In this document: positions 25,023 to 36,505 of the stretch, one piece after another
How the letters are laid out: each line of letters starts with the position of its first letter
Numbering within the stretch: the first letter of the stretch is position 1
Source of the DNA: Neurospora crassa OR74A
Lineage: Eukaryota > Ascomycota > Sordariomycetes > Sordariales > Sordariaceae
Direction of reading: 5' to 3'
Assembly (NCBI RefSeq): GCF_000182925.2
Contig: NC_026502.1
Coordinates: forward strand, 434,001 to 498,000
DNA length: 64,000 nt
Program-made: the position numbers and the translations under genes
Notes under the pieces: generated by a model
The model's database searches: none
What the model was told of the DNA's origin: nothing
Seen by the model: the letters and a program-made list of their open reading frames with translations, nothing else

Positions 25023-26505
25023 ATGGCGGCGGGCGTCGACGAGAAAGATAAAAAGACAATAGTCTTCCTCCATCCCGACCTGGGAATTGGCGGCGCAGAA
25101 AGATTGGTTGTCGACGCCGCCGTAGGCCTTCAGAACCGTGGCCATAAGGTGGTCATCTTCACCAGCCATTGCGATCCCAGACACTGTTTTGATGAAGCTC
25201 GCGATGGTACTCCCCCCTTTGACCTCCAACATCCAAACCCCCCAAGCGCATAACTAACAAAGTCACGAAACAGGAACCCTCGACGTTCGCGTCCGCGGCA
25301 ACTCCATCATCCCCCCTTCCCTTCTCGGCCGCTTCTCCATCCTCTGCGCCATCCTCCGCCAACTCCACCTAATCCTCCAAATTACCCTCCTAACCTCCGA
25401 ACTACGCACCCTCTCCCCCTCCGCCTTCTTCGTCGACCAACTCAGCGCCGGCCTACCCCTCCTCAAACTTCTCGTTCCGACCTCTCCCATCTTCTTCTAC
25501 TGCCACTTCCCCGACCTGCTCCTCGTCCAAGGGCGCCAAACATGGTACAAGCGCCTCTACCGCCTTCCCTTCGACACCTGGGAAGAATGGTCCATGGGCT
25601 TCGCCGATTCCATCGCCGTCAACTCCTCCTTCACTAAGGGTATCGTCTCGCACACATGGCCCAGTCTCGCCAGCAAGCGCAGCCTGGAAGTCGTCCACCC
25701 ATGCATCGACGTGCGCTCTACCTCCGACTCCAGCCAAAACCCCAATGACGACGACAAGGATGTACTCCCCTGGACCAAAACGGGCATCATCCTATCCATC
25801 AACCGCTTTGAGCGCAAAAAGGACATTGCCCTGGCCATCAAGGCCTTCGCCTCTCTTTCTCCCGAACAAAGGGGGAAAGCAAAGTTGATTATCGCGGGGG
25901 GGTATGACAACCGCGTGCACGAGAACGTTTCGTACCATATGGACTTGGTGGACTTGGCCGAGGGCGCTCCTTACCATCTCAAGACGGCGACAGCCAAGAC
26001 GGTCGTGTCGGCACTGAATACCTCCCCTGATGTGGAAGTCCTTTTTCTGTTGTCGGTACCTAATACCCTTAAGGAAATCCTGTTGCGGTCAGCGAAATTG
26101 TTGGTCTACACGCCAAGTAACGAACACTTTGGTATCGTGCCGCTTGAAGCCATGTTAAGGGGCGTGCCGGTGTTGGCGGCGAATAATGGTGGACCGACGG
26201 AGACGGTGGTGGAAGGGGAGACGGGGTGGTTGAGAGACCCGAATGACGTAGGGGAGTGGGCTAAGGTTATGGATAAGGTTTTGAATGGGATGGGGGAGGA
26301 AGAGTTGAAGAGGATGGGAAAGAAGGGGGTGGAGAGGGTCAAGGGTAGGTTTGCGGATACGCAGATGGCGGAGAGGTTGGAGGAGATTATTGAAAGGATG
26401 CCCAAAGGGGACGCGGCGCAGAGTGGGATGATTCTTTTGGTGGTGGGAGCTGCGGTGGCGGCTGTTGCTGGGGTTATCAGTGCTGTGTATTGGAAACTTT
26501 GGTGA
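25023..26505 (+). CDS. alg2: ALG2 alpha-1,3/1,6-mannosyltransferase
   Basis: Two exons, 25023-25206 and 25274-26505 (67-nt intron, GTACTC donor, ACTAAC branch, phase 1), giving 471 residues. Alg2 adds the second and third mannose from GDP-mannose to the dolichol-linked N-glycan precursor on the cytosolic face of the ER. The N-terminus shows the GT-B start ([19 protein letters not shown]). The GT4 C-terminal half has [10 protein letters not shown] for nucleotide-sugar binding and the E-x7-E motif EHFGIVPLE at about 345-353. A C-terminal hydrophobic helix ([22 protein letters not shown]) matches the membrane tether of fungal Alg2. The intron retains frame, and length fits the family (about 450-500). 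Confidence 0.95.
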
Positions 26506-27210
26506 GCGGGTTGTTTGGTGTGTTTGAAATAAATGGTGATGGTTTTGTATAGATAGATATCGCTGGGTTGAAGTCCTTGTCACGGATAATAAATATTGAA
26601 TATCACTACCCACCTTCTGAGTCAAAACCAACAACATTGGCAAACATGAAGCCATCCATCCTCGTCTCCATGGGTCCAGTGTTCAAGTTATGTTGTTGTA
26701 ATTACTCATATATTCCCCCAATTCCATCAAAAATCGAGAATCGCTCCACAGGATCTGTCCTCAGCTTCGTAAGTACCTTTCCCCTGGAATCATATCACAC
26801 ATCCCCTCATCGCTCCCAATACACTTCTCTCCCTCCCTCCAACCATTTCAAGCAGTTCCGTGTATATACCCATCATAGATGCAAAAAAAGCCATAGAATA
26901 ACTGGTCGTGTGCCCCCTTTTCGTTTCCTTCGTGTCTCTCCCCCAACCATAGATAAGAAAGAAGAGAAAAAAAAGATACGTGAAGTGACCACCAGGATCG
27001 CATCCAGCAATCCACACTCCTTCAAACCCAAATTACTACCATTGCCTCCTCCAGTCCCTTCTCACTCTATGGCTGCCGGCCTGTCCCTAAACCTAACTCT
27101 GTCCCTGAACCCAACTCTACCCTCGAGCCTAATCCAACCCTCCCATCTCCCATCTCCCACAACCCCCAAAACCTCAGCCTCATCATCATCATGGTACCTA
27201 GGTCCCAATC
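26506..27210. other. Convergent 3' spacer
   Basis: It separates the converging ends of ALG2 and the polyglutamine gene. A 226-residue reading frame on the plus strand (26568-27248) is low-complexity and has no recognisable motif, so I treat it as noncoding. Confidence 0.5.
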
Positions 27211-27583
27211 CTACCTCAAAACCCCCGAAAGTCTCCCCAGCATCATGATATCCTCCGCCTCTCCTCCACCACCACCACCAGTAGTTACTGTTGTTCTCTG
27301 TTGTCCGTCGACAGCACTACTGGCGTTTCCATTCCAACTTCCAGCAACAGCAGCAGTAGTAGTAGCCCCATTGTTGTTGAAGCTTTGGTTTGCACTACTA
27401 GTACTGGTTGGAGGTCCACTTCCACTTCCGCTTACGCTTCCGTTACCATTACCACTGCCACTGCCACTGCCACTTGCACTTGCACTTGCGACTCCGTTTT
27501 GTTGCTGCTGCTGCTGCCCGTAGGTTGGTAAAGGGATGAAGCTCATTGATGTGTATGGTCTCTGTTGTTGCTGTTGTTGTTGT

Positions 27584-27622
<39 letters not shown>

Positions 27623-28884
27623 GGGTGTTGTGGGTATTGTTGTTGTACGGGAGCAGTAGGAGGAGGAGGGGGCAAGTTCTGAGCTTGAACTTGAGCTTGA
27701 CTTTGCTGTTGCTGCTGTCTCTCAAGTTTCTGCTGCTGGCGTTTCCTCTGACGCGTCAGACGATATCGTTCCTTGGCAGCTTGAGCCTTAGCCCGGGCTC
27801 TAGCCTCAGCCATAGCCTCTGCCTGACGTCGCGCTTCAGCCTCCTTTGCGGCCCTTTCAATTTCCCATCGGTTTTTCCATAGAGACTTGGGATCGGGACC
27901 TTGTGGTTCGGTTTGCGTTCGCCTCTTTTTGGTGTTTTGCTGCTGCTGCTGTTGCTGCTGTTGCTGCTGCTGCTGCTGCTGTGCCTGGCTTTCGCCTGTC
28001 GCATTCGTGATGATCTCACCCCCGTTTCCTGTTGTCGTCACTGGCGGCGCCATCGCAGCATTCCCACTTCCACTTCCACTTCCACTTCCACTAGCCATTG
28101 CCGTCCCAGCTTCCAAAGGCCCAGCCCCCGTCTCAACCACACTCTCATCCTCACTCTCACTTTCACTACCCGACGTCCCTTCCCTCTCTCCCGCACCCTG
28201 TCCATTCCCATTCCCATTCTCACCCCTAGTCCCCGTCCCCAACCCCTCTGCCTCCCCATTTCCACCACCACTATTTCCCTCCTGTTGCTCTCCCCCCCTC
28301 GGCCGTCCCCACCGTTCCCTCGCCTTCTCACTCCCTCTCAGCCCCCCCGCCCCCCTCGCCCTCGTCCAATCCTCCACATCCACCTCCCTATTCCTCTCCC
28401 TCCATGCCGACAACGCCCTCTTAACCGTAACCCCACTCACCACCCCCTTTCCATCCTTCCCCAAAATGACCCCCAACCCCGCCGCCACGGGGACATCCTT
28501 CCATTTCACCTCTCCCCTTCCCCCATTGCGATCCAACCAATGCTCAATCACCTCCACATCCCGCTCCGTCAGTTTCCGCTTCCGTCCCCGCGTCTCCTCG
28601 CGCGGGTTGTTGATGATCTCTGCGATGCGGGCATTTTCCTCTTCTTCGAGGGCGGCGGCCGTCTCGGCGTCTAAAGCGGCGCGTTCGGAAGCCGTCAGGT
28701 CCTGCGAGACGGTAATCTCCGAGAGGACGCGGTAGCCCGTGGTGCGGGAGACGGAGAAGAGGCGGAAGATGTCGTTGTTGGAGATGGTGCCGGGGGGAAA
28801 CTGGTGGCGACTGCGCAGAAAACGGAGGAGTTTGAAGGCGCCGATGATTTGCAGTTTGGTGGTGGGGGTTACGTGGGGGGCCAT
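27211..28884 (-). CDS. Polyglutamine protein with N-terminal HTH region
   Basis: A 557-residue single-exon protein from the ATG at 28884. The first about 170 residues are ordered and look like two helix-turn-helix units joined by a linker: KLQIIGAFKLLRFLR...NNDIFRLFSVSRTTGYRVL, then a basic RGRKRKLTERDVEVIEHWLD and a second unit ending VSGVTVKRALSAW. This resembles the bipartite paired-like DNA-binding region of Tc1/mariner-type transposases, but no catalytic DDE domain follows. The rest is Gly/Ser-rich, then two long Gln tracts (about 16 and 21 residues), a charged Arg/Ala coiled-coil-like stretch, and Gly/Ser repeats. A nuclear DNA-binding role is inferred. No named family is recognised with certainty. 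Confidence 0.7.
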
Positions 28885-29521
28885 ATTGCTGTCTTTCTTT
28901 CTGTTGTGATCATACCTAGCTAGGTAGGGATGGGTACCTAAATAAGAAAAGATGAATGGTGTTGATGGTGATGTTGATGATGAGGCCCCTCTGGAAAAGA
29001 AGGGCGATGAGGGTTGTTTGGACGAAAAAGATGGAACTGGGAAAGTACGACACGGTGGGAGTTAGCGGGTTTTGTTGTTGATGTTGTGGTGGTGAAGTGT
29101 GCCAAGACGCGCTGTGACAAGGGTTGGAAGTCGCTGATGCGGTGCCGGTTAATTTGTTTCACGTGCGGGTTCAGGGTTAGGGGTATATAGAGCTGATCGA
29201 CTTGTAGTGTTCGAGCGCTTGTGATGTTGATTGTTTGCTGTCGAAGGACAGGCTGTCTCCAGTAACTAAAAACGATAAGAAATTCCTATGGAACTTGCTG
29301 AACGCTTTCCCAAAATCAGGCGGTATTCCGTGTAAGAATACACCTATAACCCCCCAAATGTCCTCAGAGTTCAGGACATACCATGGGCGCCGTTGATGCA
29401 TTGATTGGTCCTCCATTGGCCCGAACCGTCAAGGTAGCAACCCGAACTCCGAGTTGTTGATCATAGCCACGCCAACCCCAAAAAAGCCAGGTAGAAAGGT
29501 AAAATAAGGCAATAGTTTGGC
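28885..29521. other. Intergenic, no gene seen
   Basis: Upstream of the polyglutamine gene and downstream of the vWA gene. It contains CATCAT/CAACAT trinucleotide-rich DNA near 28950-29100 and a TAGCTAGGTAGG run near 28918. Confidence 0.45.
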
Positions 29522-30670
29522 CTAATATCTCTTCGCCGTTTTGTCCTTACCAGCCGCCGGCCGACGATCTAGCCTCTTGACCACACTCCCCAACACAATC
29601 TTGAGCATTTTCTCTCCCTCCAACTGCCTCGCTCTTGTATCTCCATTGTCCCACGTCACGGTATCAACCATATCCCTCGATTTCTCACCACCCAGCTCGT
29701 CATCCAGCTCCGCCAGCGCCGCCCTAGCCCTCGGGTCATCTCCGACCTGGAAGAACTGAATTCCAATTTGATAAGGAGGGGCATTGACTCTCTCCAACTC
29801 CTTGATGACTTGTAAGATCCTCGACTCCGGATCATCCTGTGGATCCCCGTCCGTGATCACAATCAGGTTCACCGGCTTCACGCCCGTCTTCTCCGGGTCC
29901 CAGCTAGAATGCCCGAAACCCCGCGTGTACATCTTTAGATACGGGCCCAGAATGTCCCAGATGCGCTGGCCTGTTAACGTGCGTCCAGACGGGTGAACGC
30001 TGTTGAAGATTTGATTGACCTTGGCGGCCGAGGTGATGTTCGTGTAACTTCGGGGGTGGTTCAGGAAGTGAAGGTCGACACCGTCCTTATCGTGAGCGAC
30101 GCAGACGGGGGCGATGGCGGCAATGGCGTCCCTGGCTTCGGACCACCGCTGGCCAATCATCGAGCCGCTGTCGTCGATGAGGAAGACCGTGTCGAAGATG
30201 GAGAGAAAGGCGTAGGGGTCGTCGATGTCGGTGATGACTTGCCCGTTTAGGGTCACACGCCGTTGAAAGGAGGTCGAGGCGCCCGGGTCTTGGTGATTCG
30301 AGGCATGTAGCTGGTTGCCTTTCGCCGCGATGGCGGGAATGGAACTAGATCCCCCGGGCTTGCCTGACATGGCCTCGCTGTAAGAGGGCGGGGCTGCCTC
30401 GGAGTTGGCGAAGGGGTTATTCGGGGCGAAGGTATCGCAGACGGTACTGATGGGTTGGGAGACTTGACCCTGGTCTCGCAGATCGGACTCTGACTTTTTC
30501 TTGAAAACTCCAGATAATCTTTTGAACCCTCTCGACAAGGCAGTGCCTTCCTCTTTCTTGCCTTGATGTGACATGATTGGGTCGTTGTATGAGGCTTGGT
30601 TTGTGATGGTTTGTTGATGATGGCGATTTGGGGAGATGTTGCGGGGGGGAGAATGGTCGAGGTCTGTCAT
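29522..30670 (-). CDS. von Willebrand factor A domain protein
   Basis: A 382-residue protein from the ATG at 30670. Another in-frame ATG at 30757 would add 29 residues; the frame continues further only from a TTG. The N-terminal third is polar and basic, and includes FKRLSGVFKKKSESD, which could meet membranes or nucleic acid. A PPSY motif (APPSYSEAM, about residues 93-101) fits the WW/Nedd4-type adaptor consensus PPxY. The vWA domain follows from about 160: FDTVFLIDDSGSM with a complete MIDAS DxSxS signature, then VNLIVITDGDPQDD and a YQIGIQFFQVGDD strand. Similar stand-alone vWA proteins are common in filamentous fungi, with no agreed function. The MIDAS is intact, so metal-dependent protein binding is expected. 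Confidence 0.82.
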   Translation of the reverse strand: MTDLDHSPPRNISPNRHHQQTITNQASYNDPIMSHQGKKEEGTALSRGFKRLSGVFKKKSESDLRDQGQVSQPISTVCDTFAPNNPFANSEAAPPSYSEAMSGKPGGSSSIPAIAAKGNQLHASNHQDPGASTSFQRRVTLNGQVITDIDDPYAFLSIFDTVFLIDDSGSMIGQRWSEARDAIAAIAPVCVAHDKDGVDLHFLNHPRSYTNITSAAKVNQIFNSVHPSGRTLTGQRIWDILGPYLKMYTRGFGHSSWDPEKTGVKPVNLIVITDGDPQDDPESRILQVIKELERVNAPPYQIGIQFFQVGDDPRARAALAELDDELGGEKSRDMVDTVTWDNGDTRARQLEGEKMLKIVLGSVVKRLDRRPAAGKDKTAKRY

Positions 30671-33620
30671 TTTGTACCGTGACTCCTTTCTGCAGTTTCG
30701 GTGCTGCCGGTTTACTGCGACAGAGCTCCTTTCCTTTGTCGTTGCCGTACTTGGCATATAACTAGCATTAAAGCTGTTTGCTCTTTGCCACTTCCGTTGG
30801 TGCAATGCTGAATGTGAGAACGTCAAGGGATGAAATGATAATGTAAGGTAATTCAAGGGATGCAGAATTCACTGGCTTGTACCGTAGCTGGCGATCTATC
30901 ATCAAATCCGACGATTCGAGCTGACGTGCATCTTATATGATAAAATGTAGAGGCGATTACCTCTACTACTTGCGTGCTCACCATACTGCGAGATCGGCTT
31001 GGCAATCAAGGAATGTTTTGCTTTCCTGCCTTTTCAAAAGCCTATGGCTGTATCATGTAGTACTTGATGTCGGAGTGAATGGGTTCGTCTCCATATGACA
31101 GTGAGCGGCTTTTCATGCGGAAAGAAGATCCGATATTTGCAGGTGATGTTCTGTTGGTACCTTACTTGTATCCGGGGCAATTACTGTTTGGGTCGGTCCC
31201 ACAATTTCTGGGAAAGTGACCCACTGGGAGCGTTCGCCAATGGAAGCCCCCGCCCCCATTCACAGGGCGGGGCAAAACACCTAGGGGGCGGAGCCTTGCA
31301 CTGCCCATGAGTTCGGTTCGTGCCTGGGATCTCAGCCTCCCATTCTGTGCGACATCATCAAACGAACCGATTCGCCAGAAGGTATGATGCCTGAGGCGCA
31401 AGGGTTCTTTCTGCCCTGTATGTGGTTTTGTGGGATATGTGTTTCTCTGAACACAAATCGCCCTTAACCACAAGGCGAGAAGTGACGCTGTCATCAACAA
31501 TGGCTATCCCCAAGCAGCCAAGTCAGCAGTGCCCTGATCTGAAAAACCCGGCTTCGGTGCCGCATATTGGATAGTGGAGGGTCTGTAGATGTGGAGAGAC
31601 TCACAAAGGTGCTCACAGCAATCAGTCAGTCAGCCTTGACGATATCGGCCTTAGCTGAGACCAGAAGACAAGAGACTCTGGTGACAATGTCAGTCCCAAC
31701 GAAGGAGGGTGGTCGGACCTTTTAAAGGCACAAGAAACATATGGGAGGGCGCCCGGTCAGGGGGACAATGAGGCTTCGGGGCTGAAGTTGAAGCTGGGCA
31801 CTCCTCCAAGCGTTCCCGCCGTGCCGCCCTCAGATCCTACAAACTCCAAAAGCTTGGCAATGATCATCAAGAAGAGCCTCGCCGTATCTCAGCCCTACGA
31901 CTGACTCTTGGAAGGCCCACCCGGTGAACCGGCAGGGGACAGAGGTGGATAACGACCATTGTTGTGGTCTCCTTCTTGGCGAACCTCTTCCTCAAGCCAC
32001 TCCTCCCTCGAGGTCCTTTACCCGGCAAACTGACCTTTATAGGCTTCGCTAGAGAACTGTCAAGAGAGAAATGTCCCGAGCCATCCGGTATCAGTTCCAA
32101 AAATAGGAGCTTTAGCATTGCTTCGATCTGCGAGAATGTCGGTCAACTGACTTGGCTCTGAAAATGGCGAGTTAGAGAAACCGATTCGGGCAACGGGAGG
32201 TACGTTTAGGGGACCATCGCGATGTCGAGTGTTAAGAGCGACGAACAGCGACGCCGGCGGTGACATGACTGTCAAACAGCTCCGGATAGATCCGGGCGAC
32301 AAGACGACCGTTGCAATGCAGCCCCTATCTTCTTGGCAGGGGTTCCCTCTTGATCCGAACCAGCCGACTTGCAGGAGAGCACAAAGCAAGCTGAGGTAAC
32401 GGACGAGATGGGGTCAAAGTACTACAGGAATATCGAGTGGTGATACCAAGTGGTGATGGTAACCATTACACGTCTAGTCCAAGGTAGGTAGGCGTCATCG
32501 GAGTTGTCTATACATCAACACGTAATGTCAGACATGTATCACACTAGGCCCCTCAAGGGAAAAACATTCACCCCTTCACTTGTAACACCCAGATCACTGT
32601 GATCAGCCAGGCACAGTGAATAGGATCTGTATGGAATTCTTCTCCCAGTTCTACCGCCACTGAGCCCCTTCAGCCCCCCTTCCGAGCCCCCGCCCCCCTC
32701 TCCCGTGTGCCGTCCAGTCCCCACCGCCGACACCGAGTGGGTTGCGGAAGAAGAATACGGGAATTCTATGTGTCTATGTTTTGGAGCTGACCAACGAGAG
32801 CCCACAACGCACCCACTTGGATTGAGTTGATCTCCAAGTTCAATGCATATCCTCATGCATGATTGGCATACCGTCCACTTGTATCACGGCCACAAGTTCG
32901 CAACTCCAGCCTCCTGAATGGACACCTTCCACAAACCTTGCTCGGGGAACCCGAACGCGGCGTCATCGACTGGGGAATCGCTACCAATTTGCCCGAAATC
33001 GGTAGTTTGCTTTGGTAGATTTTTTTTTCGGTTTTTTTTCATCTTTTTCATCTCATCCAACTCTCCAAGTCTGGGCGGCAGAAACATCACCAAAGAAACA
33101 ACAACAAGAATCAAGGTTTCTGCTGGTGAGCTCATCGCATTGAATTGTTTCCTCTAGGGGCTCGCTTCGTGAAACAGTTGTACAAAAACCATGTCTTTGT
33201 GTTGGAGATTGCATAATGCTGAGATTTGGGGTCAAACTTCATCGACGATTATCATTGTTTCTAACACGAGCTGATTGGCCGAAACACCCATGCTTGGTGG
33301 GTCTGCTGGACTTGGACCCTGGCAAGACTAGCCGATTTCGCAACCGGACCTAACACCTCTTCGGCCATTGAATTGTACTTTCCACTTCAGGTTTCGATGG
33401 ATGGATGGATGGATGCCCGTGACTGGACGACCCCTCCAGTTGGTTGAGGTTCAGGTTCTCAAGTGAAGTGGAAGTCCCGCGGGGTAGCTCCCATCGATCG
33501 CGATGTGAATTGCTTTTATTCTTCCCGTCGCCCTGCGCTTTCGGGTTTGTCCTGAGCTTTCCTTCTTCTCCTTCCAAGCCAATTTGGAGAAGCAGTCAGC
33601 AGTCGACAGTGTCTTTCACG
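30671..33620. other. Divergent intergenic region of 2.9 kb
   Basis: Lies between the starts of the vWA gene and the aminotransferase gene. Short frames on both strands (31162-31500 and 32060-32389) carry no motif and no consistent codon bias. I see no tRNA or repeat family here beyond a GGAT run near 33398-33413. Confidence 0.5.
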
Positions 33621-35354
33621 ATGGCTTCCCACCAACATCCACCCCCCGGTGCCTTCCACAACAGGAAGTTCAGCATCAACCGCAACACTGGTATCCCCAG
33701 ACCTGCCCGTCGCTTTTCCATCCAAGAGCCCAGCGCTACTGGTATGTCGTCGTCCTTTGATTCAGTTACAAACAACATGTTCGCCAGGCTAATCAGAAAC
33801 TCAGAGGCGTCCAGTAAGATCCACAGAAAGTTCAGAGAAGCTCATGAAGGGTACGTCTGACTGTGCCACGCCAACCTCAAACGACCCAATTCTAACCTTG
33901 CGCTGATAGACATCTTCCTCATGCTGGACTGGATGCCACTCGATCCTCCACCGGAGTCATCTGGTGCTCCGAGCAAGCCGGCGAGCATGGTTTCTTTGAG
34001 GAGCCCGAGAAGTGGGCAAACCTCGGACGTGTGTATTCCCCATCCAGTCCTAATTCCCCAGAACATTCACTAACACACATTCTCAGAGGGCGCTCCCGAA
34101 GTCGACGACGAAATTGAAGGCTGCTTCCCCCGCCCCCAGCACCTCGACATTTCCGTAAACTCTCGCGAGTATGGTCCCACAGCCGGCATCAAGCCTCTCC
34201 GCGAAGCCGTCGCAAACCTCTACAACGAGATGCACCGCCAAGGCAAGGAATCCAAGTACACGTGGGAGAACGTTGCCATCGTCCCCGGTGGCCGCGCCGG
34301 CCTGATCCGTATCGCCGCCGTCCTCAATAACGCCTACGTCGGTTTCTTCATCCCCGACTACACGGCCTACAACGAGATGCTTTCTCTCTTCAAGAACTTC
34401 GCCGCTATTCCCGTCCCGCTGTCCGAAGAAGACGACTACCACATCCACCCCGAGAAGATCGCCGAGGAAATCGCCCGTGGCACTTCGGTCATCATCACCT
34501 CCAACCCGCGCAACCCCACCGGCCGTGTCGTTGCCAACCCCGAACTCGCAGAAATCCAGGACATCTGCCGCGAGCGTGCCACTTTGGTTTCTGACGAGTT
34601 CTACAGTGGATACAACTACACCTCCAACTGCGACGGTACCACCATCTCTGCCGCCGAAAACGTCCAAGATGTCGACGAGGATGACGTTCTCATCATCGAC
34701 GGTCTGACCAAGCGCTTCCGCTTGCCCGGCTGGCGTGTAGCATGGATCTTGGGACCCAAGGAGTTCATCAAGGCCATCGGCTCGTGCGGTTCTTACCTCG
34801 ACGGTGGCACCAACGTGCCTTTCCAGGAGGCTGCCATCCCCATGCTTGACCCCACGCTCGTCAAGGCCGAGATGAAGGCTCTCCAGCGTCACTTCTGCGA
34901 TAAGCGCGATTTCGTCGTTGGCCGCCTTCGCGAGATTGGTTTCTCCATCAAGCTCGTCCCCGACTCGACCTTTTACCTCTGGCTCAACCTGGAGTGGCTG
35001 CCCGGCCCGATTTCTGACGGCTTGAACTTCTTCCAGGCCTGTCTCGAGGAGAAGGTGATTGTCGTCCCGGGTATCTTCTTCGACTTGAACCCCAGCAGAC
35101 GTCGTGATCTCTTTGATTCCCCCTGCCACCACTTCGTGCGCTTGTCGTACGGCCCGACCCTCGACATTCTGGCGAGGGGCTGTGATGGTATTGAGCGTGT
35201 GGTCAGGAAGTTCCAGGCGTTGGAGGCCGAGGGTGCTTATGGGGTCCCCAAGGCCCCGAGCCCGAGCAGGACGGAGGGTGAGAAGGAGCCACACACTGTG
35301 CCTAGTGCGGGTGGTGGGGAGAGGGAGAAGGATGAGGAATTGCATTTGCTTTAA
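33621..35354 (+). CDS. Class I/II PLP-dependent aminotransferase
   Basis: Three exons, 33621-33850, 33910-34028 and 34087-35354 (introns of 59 and 58 nt, phases 2 and 1), giving 538 residues. The fold-type-I aspartate-aminotransferase signature is complete: NLGQGAPEV formed across the second splice, SREYGPTAGIKPLREAVA, PDYTAYNEM, SNPRNPTGR (about 255-263), SDEFYSGYNY with the PLP-binding Asp, and LTKRFRLPGWR with the Schiff-base lysine near 325. Splicing that makes NLGQG supports the CAG codon at that junction. The first about 75 residues and the last about 40 are polar extensions. Cytosolic location is likely, since no targeting peptide is evident. The amino donor cannot be determined. Confidence 0.9.
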
Positions 35355-36505
35355 GCGGCGTCAGCCTCTGGTAAGGCATGGGCTCTTGACTGGCCTTGAT
35401 GCCATGGTGTTTCAGTGGTTTACTGGCCGGTGTCTTTGTTACCGTACGCATTGCGATTACAACATGGCGATTTGCGCTAGTTAGCGAGTTTGTGGCTTAC
35501 TGTAGTCAATTTACTACACCTTGACATATTTGCGTCCGTGATATCTACTTGTTGTTTCAACCTGACGATATCCTTCTGCCTCTTCACAGCTTCAAAAATC
35601 CTCCGCTATTAGTCGTCTACGATTACAATTACCCGTCTTTTCACATAACCTCTTGCTCGTTTCCTTCGTAGGTTTCCCTTGAAGCCTTCGCAACAGCATT
35701 AGCAGCCACCCCTTCTCCCTTCACCACACCACACCACTCTAGCTTGGATGAGGAAGTCATCGAGAGGGTACCTCTACCCATTGCCCACCCACAGAGTGCC
35801 CCAGGCTCCCGTCTTGCCTGACAGACACACCGTTGCTCCTTCTACACTACAGTGTATGCCTTGATTGGGTCTGTCACCCATTCTTCTGCGAACTACGAGC
35901 TGCATTTTTTCCAAGCGACAAAGCCTTTGCACATGAAGAGTGACCAAGGTAGTCTCTGGGCTATGAACAGTGTTACGTGAATGAGAGGCACCCCATTGCA
36001 GAGATTGCCGAAAACCGATCTGGGTGAGGACTGGACTCGGAGTTCAGTGTTGTTCCTTCTAGGTGAGGACTGGAGTTCAGGGTCGTTCTTGTTGGCTTGC
36101 CAATGGACGATTTCATTGTTTCTCGTAACTGCTGGGAAGACGGATCCTTCCTTCCTGATGAAAGAAACATCAGTCTGTTGAAATGACGTATGGTATTTTA
36201 TGTGTATCACCTATCGATGCGTTCTTGCCCGTCTAGAGGAGTATCCTTTGCTTATCAGAGGTAGTTGCCTACTTTTCTTTTTCTTTCTTGGACATGTCGA
36301 ATGATGCAGTATTTCCCGTCAGGAAATTGAAGCTGGTCATGGCCCAGTGCCACCTCCTGGGCAGCTACCCGACGGCCCAGTGGCAGAGGCTACAAAAGCC
36401 CTTTGTCAACTCCTGGATTGGCGAAACCCCCTCTCTTCTTCTTCTCTCTCTTTCTCTTCAAGAGAATCACCAGATGCATCATTGATTTCATTACCCACCG
36501 ACGCT
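35355..36505. other. Intergenic or 5' region of the next gene
   Basis: No independent gene recognised. The stretch at 36305-36505 is open in the frame of the exon that ends at 36593 and reads as Pro/Ser-rich protein (GPVPPPGQLPDGPVAEATKA). It may belong to that gene if a further upstream exon supplies the start. Confidence 0.4.

Noticed and set aside
26568-27248. A 226-residue frame between ALG2 and the polyglutamine gene
   Set aside because: It spans the 3' ends of two convergent genes, is low-complexity and has no recognisable domain or splice support.
34083-35345. A 420-residue open frame on the minus strand across the aminotransferase gene
   Set aside because: It is the antisense shadow of a highly biased coding exon. 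The plus strand shows the full aminotransferase signature, and the minus-strand product (Val/Asp/Gly/Glu-rich) has no family resemblance.
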